A stretch of 64,000 bases of DNA from Streptomyces sp. NBC_01689 (GCF_036250675.1 NZ_CP109592.1:4960001-5024000); one strand, 5' to 3'; positions 15,818 to 26,068 are shown, counted from the stretch's first letter. Notes: generated from the sequence alone by a model not told the origin. A program made the numbers and translations.

Positions 15818-17524
15818 ATGGCCGCCGAACTCACCGCGCACCAGTTGATCGCCCAGCACCGGCCCACCCTCGACCAGACGCTGGAAGCGATCCGCACGCG
15901 CGCGTACTGGTCCCCGCATCCCGAACACCCCAAGGCCTACGGCGAGAACGGCAGCCTGGGCATGGCCGAGGGCAAGGCCGCCTTCGACGCGCTCCTCGGC
16001 ACCCGCCTCGACCTCGGCCAGCCGGGCACCGACGACTGGGTGGGCGGCGAGGTCTCGCCGTACGGCATCGCGCTGGACGTCACGTACCCGCACGCGGACA
16101 TCGACGTGCTGCTGCCCGCCATGCGGGCCGGTCAGGTTGCCTGGCGCGACGCGGGCGCGGAGACACGCGCGATGGTCTGCCTGGAGATCCTCAAGCGGAT
16201 CGCCGACCGGACCCACGAGTTCGCGCACGCGGTGATGCACACCAGCGGCCAGGCCTTCATGATGGCGTTCCAGGCGGGCGGCCCGCACGCACAGGACCGC
16301 GGCCTGGAGGCGGTGGCCTACGCCTACGCGGAGCAGGTCCGCACCCCGGACACCGCGGAGTGGACCAAGCCCCAGGGCAAGCGGGACCCGATCACCCTCA
16401 CCAAGCAGTTCACCCCGGTCCCCCGCGGCATCGCGCTCGTGATCGGCTGCAACACCTTCCCGACGTGGAACGGCTACCCGGGCCTGTTCGCCTCCCTGGC
16501 CACCGGCAACGCCGTCCTCGTGAAGCCCCACCCGCGCGCGGTGCTGCCGCTCGCGCTCACCGTGGGCATCGCGCGCGAGGTGCTCGCCGAGGCGGGATTC
16601 GACCCGAACCTGGTGGCGCTGGCCGCCGAGCGCCCCGGGGAGGGCATCGCCAAGACCCTGGCCGTCCGTCCCGAGATCCGGATCATCGACTACACGGGCT
16701 CGACCGCGTTCGGAGACTGGCTGGAGACCCACGCCCGCCAGGCGCAGGTCTACACCGAGAAGGCCGGCGTCAACACGGTGATCGTGGAGTCCACCGCCGA
16801 CTACAAGGGCATGCTGTCCAACCTGGCCTTCTCCCTGTCCCTGTACAGCGGCCAGATGTGCACGACCCCGCAGAACCTCCTGGTCCCGCGCGACGGCATC
16901 CGCACGGACGAGGGCCCCAAGTCGTACGACGAGGTCGTCGCCGACCTGGCCCGGTCGGTCGGCGGGCTCCTCGGGGACGACGCCCGGGCCAACGGGCTGC
17001 TCGGAGCCATCGTGAACCCGGACGTGAAGGCCCGCCTGGAGGCCGCCGCCGGCCTCGGCGAGGTCGCCCTCCCCTCCCGGGAGATCACCAACCCGGAGTT
17101 CCCCGACGCCGTCGTGCGCACGCCGGTGATCGTGAAGCTCGACGGCGCCCGCAAGTACTGGGAGGGCTCGGACGACGAGGCCGCCTACATGAGCGAGTGC
17201 TTCGGCCCCGTCTCCTTCGCGGTCGCGGTCGACTCCGCGGCGGACGCCGTGGACCTGCTCCGCCGGACCGTGCGGGACAAGGGCGCGATGACCGTCGGCG
17301 CGTACACCACCGACGAGGAGTTCGAGCGGGCCGTCGAGGAGGTCTGCCTGGAGGAGTCCGCCCAGCTCTCCCTGAACCTCACGGGCGGGGTGTACGTCAA
17401 CCAGACGGCGGCCTTCTCCGACTTCCACGGCTCCGGCGGCAACCCGGCGGCGAACGCGGCGCTGTGCGACGGCGCGTTCGTGGCGAACCGCTTCCGGGTG
17501 GTCGAGGTGCGGCGCGAGCTCTAG
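15818..17524 (+). CDS. paaN: Phenylacetic acid degradation protein PaaN (aldehyde dehydrogenase family)
   Basis: The protein has 568 residues. It belongs to the actinobacterial PaaN branch of aldehyde dehydrogenases, without the MaoC hydratase domain of E. coli PaaZ. The catalytic region is SLYSGQMCTTPQNLLVP (nucleophile Cys) and the NAD loop is IDYTGSTAFGDWLE. It is proposed to oxidise the ring-opened semialdehyde of the oxepin-CoA pathway. The start ATG follows GAGGAG by 10 bases. The stop TAG overlaps the stop of the convergent TrmH gene inside a shared CTAG. Confidence 0.9.
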   Translation: MAAELTAHQLIAQHRPTLDQTLEAIRTRAYWSPHPEHPKAYGENGSLGMAEGKAAFDALLGTRLDLGQPGTDDWVGGEVSPYGIALDVTYPHADIDVLLPAMRAGQVAWRDAGAETRAMVCLEILKRIADRTHEFAHAVMHTSGQAFMMAFQAGGPHAQDRGLEAVAYAYAEQVRTPDTAEWTKPQGKRDPITLTKQFTPVPRGIALVIGCNTFPTWNGYPGLFASLATGNAVLVKPHPRAVLPLALTVGIAREVLAEAGFDPNLVALAAERPGEGIAKTLAVRPEIRIIDYTGSTAFGDWLETHARQAQVYTEKAGVNTVIVESTADYKGMLSNLAFSLSLYSGQMCTTPQNLLVPRDGIRTDEGPKSYDEVVADLARSVGGLLGDDARANGLLGAIVNPDVKARLEAAAGLGEVALPSREITNPEFPDAVVRTPVIVKLDGARKYWEGSDDEAAYMSECFGPVSFAVAVDSAADAVDLLRRTVRDKGAMTVGAYTTDEEFERAVEEVCLEESAQLSLNLTGGVYVNQTAAFSDFHGSGGNPAANAALCDGAFVANRFRVVEVRREL

Positions 17525-18429
17525 GTCGTGTCGGCCCGGGACCTGACGGGCGCGCCCCCGGCGGCGCTCCAGTGGAACAGCGTCATGGCCACACTGGTCG
17601 CGAGGTTGTAGCTGGAGACCTGGGGGCGCATCGGCAGCGACACCAGGCGGTCGGCCCGGGCCCGCAGTTCGGGGGAGAGGCCGCTGCGCTCGGAGCCGAA
17701 CGCGAGCACGGCGTCGTCCGGGAGCTTCGTTCCCCGGATGTCCTCGCCCTCCGGATCGAGGGCGAACACCGGCCCGGGCGGCAGCTCCGCGACCGTCAGC
17801 CGCTCCACGGCGGTCGCGAAGTGCAGGCCCGCCCCGCCGCGCACCACCGTCGGGTGCCAGGGGTCGAGGGTTCCCGTCGTGACGACCCCGGTCACGCCGA
17901 AGCCGGCCGCCAGCCGGATCACGGCGCCCACGTTGCCGAGGTTGCGCGGCTGGTCGAGCACCACTACCGGCGCCGTGCGGGCCGCGGCCGTCAGCGCCCC
18001 CAGACCGTCCTCGCGGGAGGGACGCACCGCGAGCGCGGCGACCGCGGTCGGGTGCGGACGCGGGACCAGGGACCGGTAGACGGCCTCCGGGACCTCCACC
18101 AGCAGGCCGTCCAGGGTGTCGCGCACGTCCGGCGCCAGTTCGTCGGCGAGCGCCAGCGCCGCCCGCCGGTCACCGGTGACCGCCGCCAGGATCTCGGCCC
18201 GGAAGCGCACCGCGTGCTTGAGCGCGTGGAAACCGTCGAGCAGGACACCGGCGCCGGCGAACCGCTGCCAGGTGTCCACCGTGTCCCGCGCTCCGTCGCG
18301 GCCGCCAGCCACGGCGCGGGCGTCAGCCACGGCACCGGCATCAGCCGGGGCCAGGTCGTCGCCGGGGGCGCGGTGGTCAGCGGGGGCCTGGTCTTCGCCA
18401 GGGTCGCGGTGGTCAGCGGGGTCCTTCAT
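17521..18429 (-). CDS. TrmH/SpoU-family RNA 2'-O-methyltransferase
   Basis: The protein has 302 residues. After a low-complexity N-tail of about 55 residues (PAD/HR repeats) comes a substrate-binding domain and the knotted SPOUT domain with its three motifs: VVLDQPRNLGNVGAVIRLA, VFALDPEGEDI...AFGSERSGLS, and LPMRPQVSSYNLATSVAM. It should methylate ribose in tRNA or rRNA using S-adenosylmethionine. The start overlaps the stop of the HTTM gene upstream (ATGA), so it sits third in a DUF5819-HTTM-TrmH operon. Confidence 0.9.
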   Translation of the reverse strand: MKDPADHRDPGEDQAPADHRAPGDDLAPADAGAVADARAVAGGRDGARDTVDTWQRFAGAGVLLDGFHALKHAVRFRAEILAAVTGDRRAALALADELAPDVRDTLDGLLVEVPEAVYRSLVPRPHPTAVAALAVRPSREDGLGALTAAARTAPVVVLDQPRNLGNVGAVIRLAAGFGVTGVVTTGTLDPWHPTVVRGGAGLHFATAVERLTVAELPPGPVFALDPEGEDIRGTKLPDDAVLAFGSERSGLSPELRARADRLVSLPMRPQVSSYNLATSVAMTLFHWSAAGGAPVRSRADTT

Positions 18430-19652
18430 GCGGTGAAGCCTACGTGCGCGTCCTCGGTTCCCTCCGGGGTGCGCGGGCCCCCCGCGCGCTGGCCCGGCAG
18501 CTTCGCGCCGCCGCCCGGCAGGAACCGGCCCCACGCGCGTGCCGCCAGTCCGCCCAGCCGCCGCAGGAAGGGCGTCGGCAGGAACACCGAGTCGGCGGCG
18601 ATCATCGCGAGCGAGAAGAACGGCAGTCCGAGGACCACGGCGATCACGGCGTGCTCCGTCATCATCGCCGCCAGCAGCACGTTCTTGACCCGCCGGTTGA
18701 ACAGCGTGAAGGGGAAGGCGACCTGCACGACGACCGTCCCGTAGGTCACCAGCATCACGATCGTGCCGTGTGCGGCCAGCAGGTCGGACAGGGCCGGCCA
18801 GGGCGAGAAGTAGTCGAGGTGGAGCGGGTAGTAGACCGCGGTGCCGTCCTGCCAGCGCGAGCCCTGGATCTTGTACCAGCCCGCCGTCGCGTAGATCAGA
18901 CACGCCTCGGCCATGATCACGAACAGCGCCGCGTTGTGCACCACGTTGGCGATCACGTCGAGCAGGATCCGCGGCTGCCGGGTGCGTGCCCGGCCGGTGG
19001 CCCACCACAGCGCCTGTACGGCCCACAGGCCCCAGAAGACCGCCGACCAGCCGGCCCCGAGGTGTCCCGCCGCCGTCACCGCGGCCAGCAGCAGACCGAG
19101 CACCGCCCACAGGACGGGCCCGACCCGGTCCGGGCCCGCGGCCCGGGAGGCCTCACCGCGCGCGCGTGCCTCCCCCGCGAGCCGTGCGCGCCGGGCGTCC
19201 AGCGACCACACCCGGCCGCAGCGCGTGCCCACCAGGTACATCGCCATCAGATGGATGACGTTGTCCCCGCCGTCCCCCATGAAGACGCTGCGGTTCTGCA
19301 GGGAGAGCACGCCGACCATGAACAGCACGGACATCGTGCGGGTCCGCCAGCCCGCCAGCAGCAGGACGCTGGAGAGGACGGCCAGGGCGTAGACGCTCTC
19401 GAACCACACCTGGCTGTCGGACCACATCAGGGCCGTGAAGGCGTGGTTGTCCGCGACGAGCCGCCGGCCGAGCTCCCAGCTCCAGGGTCCGTCCGGGCCG
19501 TACATCTCCTGACGGTCGGGGAACTCCCGCAGCAGGAAGAGCAGCCAGGTGCCGGCGAAGCCGATACGGATCACGGCGGCCTGGTACGGGCCCAGCGCGG
19601 CGTCGGTGACCCGGGTGATGCCACGGGAGACGGGCACGGCGAATCGGTTCAT
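18426..19652 (-). CDS. HTTM-domain integral membrane protein
   Basis: The protein has 408 residues with about eight hydrophobic helices. It resembles the membrane half of vitamin-K-dependent gamma-carboxylase (HTTM family), including SVFMGDGGDNVIHLMAMYL and CLIYATAGWYKIQGSRWQDGTA. The exact activity is unknown; bacterial HTTM proteins are usually paired with a DUF5819 partner, as here. Start and stop overlap the neighbouring genes by 4 bases (ATGA at both ends). Confidence 0.85.
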   Translation of the reverse strand: MNRFAVPVSRGITRVTDAALGPYQAAVIRIGFAGTWLLFLLREFPDRQEMYGPDGPWSWELGRRLVADNHAFTALMWSDSQVWFESVYALAVLSSVLLLAGWRTRTMSVLFMVGVLSLQNRSVFMGDGGDNVIHLMAMYLVGTRCGRVWSLDARRARLAGEARARGEASRAAGPDRVGPVLWAVLGLLLAAVTAAGHLGAGWSAVFWGLWAVQALWWATGRARTRQPRILLDVIANVVHNAALFVIMAEACLIYATAGWYKIQGSRWQDGTAVYYPLHLDYFSPWPALSDLLAAHGTIVMLVTYGTVVVQVAFPFTLFNRRVKNVLLAAMMTEHAVIAVVLGLPFFSLAMIAADSVFLPTPFLRRLGGLAARAWGRFLPGGGAKLPGQRAGGPRTPEGTEDAHVGFTA

Positions 19653-20779
19653 CGGGCGCTCGCCTCCGTGCTCCGCGTGTCCGTCAGGTCCTTCTCGGTG
19701 ACCGTCCACCAGGGGAGCTCGCGCAGGACCGGCCGGTCGGACACCTGCTCGTCGCTCCAGTCGGGGGGAGGCACGTTGGTGGTACGGGAGCGGACCTGGA
19801 CGCGTTCGACGAGGGCGCCCTTGCCACCCGCCTCCTCGCGGGCCAGGCGCAGGAGCACGACGCGGCGCAAATAGCGTTCCGAGAGGTCGCCGCGCAGGCC
19901 CACCGGGCGGTTGTCGTTGTCGTGGGTGCCGACGTAGAAGTCCCAGGCCCGGCGCAGTTCGTTCTGCTGGGTGTGGCTCGGGAGCAGGTTGCCGTCGATG
20001 GCCGCGCCGTCGAGCGCGGACAGGTCGTACCAGCCGGTCTCGGTGGCACTGCCGTCCGTGCCGCGGACCCGCGCGCGGACCTGCACGTCGATGTTCTGCT
20101 GCAGCGGGTTGGGGGCGAAGAGCTTCCAGTTCTGCTCGAACTCGGGGTACACCCACTGGTCGATCGCCTTGCCGTGCTGCTTGGTCACGGTGTTCGAGGG
20201 CGCGACGTGCAGGAACACCATGCCGAGATGCACGCAGGCGAGGACCGCGACGACGGCGAGCGCGAAGGCCGCGACGATCTGATGACGCAGGGACAGGGCG
20301 GCGATGCCGGCGACGGGGGCCGGGGCGGGGCTGGACTCCGGCGGGGAGAAGGGCTCGCCGTGCGCGCGGGTGGTTGCCGGCTGCGGGAAGGGCTCACGCG
20401 TCGTGGGGCTGGGCTCCGGCATCCCGCGGGGACTCGCCGCGTGGGGCGGGTCGGCGTGGGGTTTCTCCGACGGGTCGGCGGGGGACGGGTCGGCGTGCGG
20501 GGTCTCGGCGCGAGACGGGTCGGCGTCGGACCGGTCGGCGTGCAGGGCCTCGGCGCGAGACGGGTGTGCGTCAGACGGGTCGGCGTCGGACGGCTCACGG
20601 GCGGGGCCTCCCGGCGTGGGATCACGCTCGGCGGCCACCTCCCCGCCGGCCGGTTCCGGTGCGGCAGCGGGGGGTGCGTCGTCGGGCAGGGCACCGGTGG
20701 GGACGGGGCCGTCGCGCAGGGGGCTGCCGGGACCGTCCGGCCCGTGTCGGGCGTCCGAGCCCTCGTCGTACGCGTCCAT
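19649..20779 (-). CDS. DUF5819-family membrane-anchored protein
   Basis: The protein has 376 residues. The first about 165 residues are low complexity, with repeated P-S-D-A-D/H and R-A-E units. One membrane helix follows (QIVAAFALAVVAVLACVHLGMVFLHVAP), and then a soluble domain of about 170 residues (YPEFEQNWKLFAPNP, ELPWWTVTEKDL). The FAPNP region is the family hallmark. It is first in the operon with HTTM and TrmH, and is predicted to work with HTTM at the membrane. The ATG at 20779 follows GGGGCGG. Confidence 0.8.
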   Translation of the reverse strand: MDAYDEGSDARHGPDGPGSPLRDGPVPTGALPDDAPPAAAPEPAGGEVAAERDPTPGGPAREPSDADPSDAHPSRAEALHADRSDADPSRAETPHADPSPADPSEKPHADPPHAASPRGMPEPSPTTREPFPQPATTRAHGEPFSPPESSPAPAPVAGIAALSLRHQIVAAFALAVVAVLACVHLGMVFLHVAPSNTVTKQHGKAIDQWVYPEFEQNWKLFAPNPLQQNIDVQVRARVRGTDGSATETGWYDLSALDGAAIDGNLLPSHTQQNELRRAWDFYVGTHDNDNRPVGLRGDLSERYLRRVVLLRLAREEAGGKGALVERVQVRSRTTNVPPPDWSDEQVSDRPVLRELPWWTVTEKDLTDTRSTEASAR

Positions 20780-20939
20780 TCCGCCCCGATTCCCGTCCCG
20801 GTCCGATGCCCGCCGCCGGACGCGCGGCGCCCGGGCCGCCGCGCGCAGCACTCCGCGGCGTGCGCACGGGAACCGTACTCAGGCCCGGCCTCCCGGCACA
20901 GCCCCGTCCGGCACACCGGGACCGACCGTCGCGTCGAGG

Positions 20940-20948
20940 TTATCCACA
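20940..20948 (+). other. DnaA-box-like 9-mer
   Basis: TTATCCACA, the strict E. coli DnaA box, upstream of paaA. It is isolated, so chance occurrence is possible. Confidence 0.3.
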
Positions 20949-20993
20949 GCGGTTGACACCATACGGCGCCCGTCCCACCATTGATTCGACAGA

Positions 20994-21007
20994 ACCGAAC
21001 GATCGGT
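20994..21007. promoter_or_regulatory. TetR/PaaR operator of the paaABCDE operon
   Basis: ACCGAACGATCGGT, a perfect ACCGNNCGNNCGGT match ending 31 bases before the paaA ATG. It is identical, in opposite orientation, to the paaH/paaN site. Confidence 0.75.
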
Positions 21008-21038
21008 CGGTCGGGAGCGAGAGGTCGAGGGGGACCGC

Positions 21039-22078
<1,040 letters not shown>

Positions 22079-22082
<4 letters not shown>

Positions 22083-22366
22083 CCACCAACGACTGGCCGC
22101 TGTGGGAGGTCTTCGTGCGCTCGCGCCGCGGGCTCTCGCACACCCACGCAGGCAGCCTGCACGCACCGGACGCAGAGCTGGCGCTGCGCAACGCGCGGGA
22201 TCTGTACACCCGTCGCGGCGAGGGCATCTCGATCTGGGTCGTCCCGTCCGCCGCGATCACCGCGTCCTCCCCCGACGAGAAGGACCCGTTCTTCGAGCCG
22301 TCCGCGGACAAGCCCTACCGCCACCCGACGTTCTACGAAATCCCGGAAGGGGTGAAGCACCTGTGA
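22079..22366 (+). CDS. paaB: 1,2-phenylacetyl-CoA epoxidase subunit B
   Basis: A 95-residue protein with the family opening [24 protein letters not shown]. It is the small non-catalytic bridging subunit of the epoxidase complex. The start overlaps the paaA stop as ATGA. Confidence 0.97.
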
Positions 22367-23151
22367 CGCACGCATCCGACACCCGGACGCCCCGGGCCAC
22401 GGCGACCACGGCACAGACGTCCACGGCCCCCGCCGGGTCCGGGACGGCGACCGCCGCGGCCCTCGCCCTCGGAGACGACGCCCTGGTGCTCTCGCACCGC
22501 CTGGGGGAGTGGGCCGGCCACGCGCCCGTCCTCGAGGAGGAAGTGGCCCTGGCCAACGTCGCGTTGGACCTGCTCGGCCAGGCCAGGGTGCTGCTGTCCA
22601 TGGCGGGCGACGAGGACGAGCTCGCGTATCTGCGCGAGGAGCGCGCCTTCCGCAACCTCCAGCTCGTCGAGCAGCCCAACGGCGACTTCGCGCACACCAT
22701 CGCCCGCCAGCTGTACTTCTCCACCTACCAGCACCTCCTGTACGCGCAACTGGCGGCCGGCGGCGGTGTGTTCGCGCCGCTCGCGGCGAAGGCCGTCAAG
22801 GAGGTCGCCTACCACCGGGACCACGCCGAGCAGTGGACCCTGCGGCTCGGCGACGGCACGGAGGTCAGCCATGAGCGGATGCGGCAGGCCTGCGAGGCCC
22901 TGTGGCGGTTCACGGGAGAGATGTTCCAGCCCGTCGAGGGCGTGGACGTCGACCGGGAGGCTCTCAGGACCGGTTGGCTGGAGTCCGTCACCGACGTCCT
23001 GCGGCGCGCGACGCTGGAGGTCCCCGAAGGCCCCCAGGCCGGGGCGTGGAGGGCGGGAGCGGGACGCGAGGGCCTGCACACCGAGTCCTTCGGCCGGATG
23101 CTCGCCGAGATGCAGCACCTGCACCGCAGCCACCCGGGGGCGTCATGGTGA
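22363..23151 (+). CDS. paaC: 1,2-phenylacetyl-CoA epoxidase subunit C
   Basis: The protein has 262 residues and a helical fold like PaaA but without a full metal site. Signatures include LGDDALVLSHRLGEWAGHAP and VKEVAYHRDHAEQW. It is the structural partner of PaaA. GTG is the start, overlapping the paaB stop as GTGA, with GGAAGGGG about 10 bases upstream. An N-terminal Thr/Ala-rich extension of about 30 residues is unusual for the family. Confidence 0.95.
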   Translation: MTHASDTRTPRATATTAQTSTAPAGSGTATAAALALGDDALVLSHRLGEWAGHAPVLEEEVALANVALDLLGQARVLLSMAGDEDELAYLREERAFRNLQLVEQPNGDFAHTIARQLYFSTYQHLLYAQLAAGGGVFAPLAAKAVKEVAYHRDHAEQWTLRLGDGTEVSHERMRQACEALWRFTGEMFQPVEGVDVDREALRTGWLESVTDVLRRATLEVPEGPQAGAWRAGAGREGLHTESFGRMLAEMQHLHRSHPGASW

Positions 23152-23690
23152 CCACGGCCACCGCCCTGGAGGAGGAACTGCGCCGGCTGGCCGGGTCCGT
23201 TCCCGACCCGGAGCTGCCCGTGCTCACCCTGGAGGACCTGGGCGTACTGCGCTCCGTGCACGTGCGGGGCGAGGGCGCCGTCGACGTGGAGCTGACCCCG
23301 ACGTACACCGGCTGTCCGGCCGTCGAGGCGATGACCACGGACATCGAGCGCGTACTGCACGAACACGGGGTGCGGGAGGTGTCCGTGCGCACGGTGCTCA
23401 GTCCGGCCTGGTCGACGGAAGACATCTCGGACGAAGGACGCCGCAAGCTGCGGGAGTTCGGGATTGCGCCGCCCCGCGGCGGACGGCCGGCGGGTCCGGT
23501 GACGGTCGGCCTGGGACCGACCCGCACGCTCGCGCGGACGACGGCCGAGGACGACCCGGAGCCCGTGTGCTGTCCGCACTGCGGCTCGACCGACACGGAG
23601 TTGCTCAGCCGCTTCTCGTCCACCGCCTGCAAGGCGCTGCGCCGCTGCCTGTCCTGCCGTGAACCGTTCGACCACTTCAAGGAGTTGTGA
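23145..23690 (+). CDS. paaD: Phenylacetate degradation protein D (MIP18/SufT-type Fe-S assembly factor)
   Basis: The protein has 181 residues. It has a DUF59/MIP18 domain (VPDPELPVLTLEDLGVL, TPTYTGCPAVEAM) and a C-terminal zinc-ribbon-like CPHCGSTDTEL...CLSC. It probably helps mature the PaaE iron-sulfur cluster or the di-iron centre. It overlaps paaC by 7 bases and shares a TGATG overlap with paaE. Confidence 0.95.
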   Translation: MVTTATALEEELRRLAGSVPDPELPVLTLEDLGVLRSVHVRGEGAVDVELTPTYTGCPAVEAMTTDIERVLHEHGVREVSVRTVLSPAWSTEDISDEGRRKLREFGIAPPRGGRPAGPVTVGLGPTRTLARTTAEDDPEPVCCPHCGSTDTELLSRFSSTACKALRRCLSCREPFDHFKEL

Positions 23691-24754
23691 TGGCCCGCTT
23701 CCACCCGCTCCCGGTGGCCGCGGTCGACCGGCTCACCGACGACTCGGTCGCCCTGACCTTCGCGGTGCCCCCCGCTCTGCGCGCGGAGTACCGGCACGAT
23801 CCCGGTCAGCACCTCGCGCTGCGCCGCACGGTCGACGGCACGGAGATTCGGCGCACGTACTCCATCTGTTCCCCCGCGCCCGCCCCGGGCGACGAGGGCC
23901 CGGCCACCCTGCGGGTCGGGGTGCGTCTGGTCGACGGCGGCGCGTTCTCGACGTACGCGCTCAAGGAGATCGCCGTCGGCGACGTGGTGGAGGTGATGAC
24001 ACCGGCGGGACGGTTCACGCTGGAGCCGGCGGCCGGGCTGTACGCGGCCGTGGTCGGCGGCAGCGGGATCACCCCCGTACTGTCGATCGTCTCGACGCTG
24101 CTGACGCGCGAGCCCGAGGCGCGGTTCTGCCTGATACGCGGCGACCGGACGTCCGCGTCGACGATGTTCCTCGAAGAGGTCGCCGACCTCAAGGACCGCT
24201 TCCCGCAACGGTTCCAGCTGGTCACCGTGCTCTCCCGGGAGGAACAGCAGGCCGGGCTGCCCTCCGGGCGGCTCGACCAGGATCGGCTGGCGCGGCTGCT
24301 CCCGGCGCTGCTCCCCGTGGACCGGGTGGCGGGATGGTTCCTGTGCGGGCCCTTCGGTCTGGTGCAGGGCGCCGAGCGCGCCCTGCGCGAGCTCGGCGTG
24401 CGGAGGGCCCGGATCCACGAGGAGATCTTCCACGTGGACGACGGGGACACCAAGGTCGCCGGCCCGCCGGCTCCCGCACACAGCACGGTGACGGCGCGGC
24501 TCGACGGCCGTGGAGGGACCTGGTCCGTCGAGGACGGCGAGTCGCTGCTGGACGCGGTGCTGCGCAACCGGCCGGACGCCCCCTACGCCTGCAAGGGCGG
24601 GGTGTGCGGAACCTGCCGCGCCTTCCTGGTCTCCGGTGAGGTGCGGATGGACCGCAACTTCGCGCTGGAGCCGGAGGAGACCGAAGCGGGATATGTGCTG
24701 GCCTGTCAGTCCCACCCGGCCACGGAGACCGTGGAGTTGGACTTCGACCGGTAG
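23690..24754 (+). CDS. paaE: 1,2-phenylacetyl-CoA epoxidase reductase subunit E
   Basis: The protein has 354 residues: an FAD domain (RRTYSICSPAP), an NAD(P) domain (VVGGSGITPVLSI) and a C-terminal plant-type [2Fe-2S] domain with the ligands in CKGGVCGTCRAFL plus a distal Cys in LACQSHP. It passes electrons from NADPH to PaaA. The ATG at 23690 has GGAG 5 bases upstream and is preferred to the GTG three bases earlier. Last gene of the paaABCDE operon; paaG, paaJ and paaK are not in this window. Confidence 0.96.
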   Translation: MARFHPLPVAAVDRLTDDSVALTFAVPPALRAEYRHDPGQHLALRRTVDGTEIRRTYSICSPAPAPGDEGPATLRVGVRLVDGGAFSTYALKEIAVGDVVEVMTPAGRFTLEPAAGLYAAVVGGSGITPVLSIVSTLLTREPEARFCLIRGDRTSASTMFLEEVADLKDRFPQRFQLVTVLSREEQQAGLPSGRLDQDRLARLLPALLPVDRVAGWFLCGPFGLVQGAERALRELGVRRARIHEEIFHVDDGDTKVAGPPAPAHSTVTARLDGRGGTWSVEDGESLLDAVLRNRPDAPYACKGGVCGTCRAFLVSGEVRMDRNFALEPEETEAGYVLACQSHPATETVELDFDR

Positions 24755-24783
24755 CCGGAGGCGGGGTGACCGTTCCCTTCTCA

Positions 24784-24797
24784 TAGAACCTGTTCTA
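24784..24797. promoter_or_regulatory. KstR-like palindrome (TAGAACCTGTTCTA)
   Basis: It fits the mycobacterial KstR consensus TNNAACNNGTTNNA and lies 87 bases upstream of the acyl-CoA dehydrogenase start. TetR regulators of lipid catabolism use such sites. No KstR gene is in the window. Confidence 0.5.
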
Positions 24798-24883
24798 TCT
24801 TGACGCTCCGTCAGATCAGGTGCCCTGCCCGGCACCGGGCGATGCGCCCGGTCCCCGGGTCGGCGCGTGGGAGGGACAGGACC

Positions 24884-26068
24884 GTGGACTTCACCTTCAC
24901 CGAGGAGCAACAGGCGGCGGTCGAGGCGTCAGCGGCGGTGTTCGGCGGGGTGGCGCCCGACGGGGTGCCGAGCCCCGCGCTCACCGCCGGCGCCGTCGCC
25001 GACGACTTCGACCGGGCCCTGTGGGCGAAACTCGCCGACGCGGACCTGCTGAGCCTGCTGCTGGACCCCGCGTACGGCGGAGCGGGCCTGGACGCGATCG
25101 CCCTGTGCCTCGTGCTGCGCGAGTCCGCGAAGGTGCTCGCGCGCGTGCCGCTGCTGGAGAGCACCGCGGCCGCGGTGACCGTGCAGGAGTACGGCGCCGA
25201 GGAGACGAAGGCCGGGCTGCTCGCGCGGGCGGGCCGGGGTGAGGTCGTGCTGACCGTCGCGGCGAACGGCCGCACCGGCCACGAACCGGCCGAGCGTGCC
25301 GTGACCGCCCGCCGGGACGGTGACGTGTGGACGCTCGACGGGGTGCAGACGGCGGTCGCCTGGGCACACGGCGCGGACCTCGTCGTCGTCCCCGCGCACA
25401 CGGACGACGGCCGGACCCTTCTCGCGCTGGTGCCACGGGGGCACGAGGGGACCGTGCTCGGCGAGCAGGTCTCCACGTCCGGTGAACGTCTCGGCGAGCT
25501 GCGGCTGGAGTCCGCGCGGATCCCCGGCGGCCAGGTCATCGAGGCGGAGGGCGCGTGGGAACGGTTGCGGGACCTGCTGACCACCGGGACCTGTGCGCTG
25601 GCACTGGGGCTGGGTGAGCGGGTCCTCCACATGACGAGCGCGTACACGGGCAAGCGCGAGCAGTTCGGGTTCCCGGTCGCCACGTTCCAGGCCGTCGCCG
25701 TGCAGGCGGCCGACCGTTACATCGACCTGCGCGCGATGGAGGCCACGCTCTGGCAGGCCGCGTGGCGCATCAGCACCGGAGCCGCCGGTACGGGGACGGA
25801 CGGCACGGCGAAAGGCACGGCCGCGGGCACGGCGGGCGGTGCGCTTCCGGTGGCCGGGGACGTGGCCGTCGCCAAGATCTGGGCGTCGGAAGGGGTACGG
25901 CGGGTCGTGCAGACCGCGCAGCATCTGCACGGCGGGTTCGGTGCGGACACCGACTCACCGCTGCACCGCTATCACGCCTGGGCGAAGCACCTTGAGCTGT
26001 CCCTCGGCCCGGCGGCCGCCCACGAGGAGGCGCTGGGCGATCTGCTCGCGACCCATCCCCTCGGGTGA
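24884..26068 (+). CDS. Acyl-CoA dehydrogenase
   Basis: The protein has 394 residues. Features are an N-terminal helical domain (LLDPAYGGAGLDAIALCLVLRE), the middle beta domain, and a C-terminal helical domain with TSAYTGKREQFGFPVATFQAVAVQAAD and VQTAQHLHGGFG. It oxidises acyl-CoAs to enoyl-CoAs with FAD. A Gly/Thr/Ala-rich insert of about 25 residues interrupts the C-terminal domain near residues 300-325. The start is GTG after GGGAGGGAC. It follows the paa operon at 129 bases but has its own KstR-like operator, so it is probably a separate unit tied to steroid or fatty-acid catabolism. Confidence 0.88.
   Translation: MDFTFTEEQQAAVEASAAVFGGVAPDGVPSPALTAGAVADDFDRALWAKLADADLLSLLLDPAYGGAGLDAIALCLVLRESAKVLARVPLLESTAAAVTVQEYGAEETKAGLLARAGRGEVVLTVAANGRTGHEPAERAVTARRDGDVWTLDGVQTAVAWAHGADLVVVPAHTDDGRTLLALVPRGHEGTVLGEQVSTSGERLGELRLESARIPGGQVIEAEGAWERLRDLLTTGTCALALGLGERVLHMTSAYTGKREQFGFPVATFQAVAVQAADRYIDLRAMEATLWQAAWRISTGAAGTGTDGTAKGTAAGTAGGALPVAGDVAVAKIWASEGVRRVVQTAQHLHGGFGADTDSPLHRYHAWAKHLELSLGPAAAHEEALGDLLATHPLG

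Noticed and set aside
14177..17428. 1083-residue open frame on the minus strand
   Set aside because: It runs across paaH in another frame and antisense through paaN; GC-rich codon-position bias produces it.
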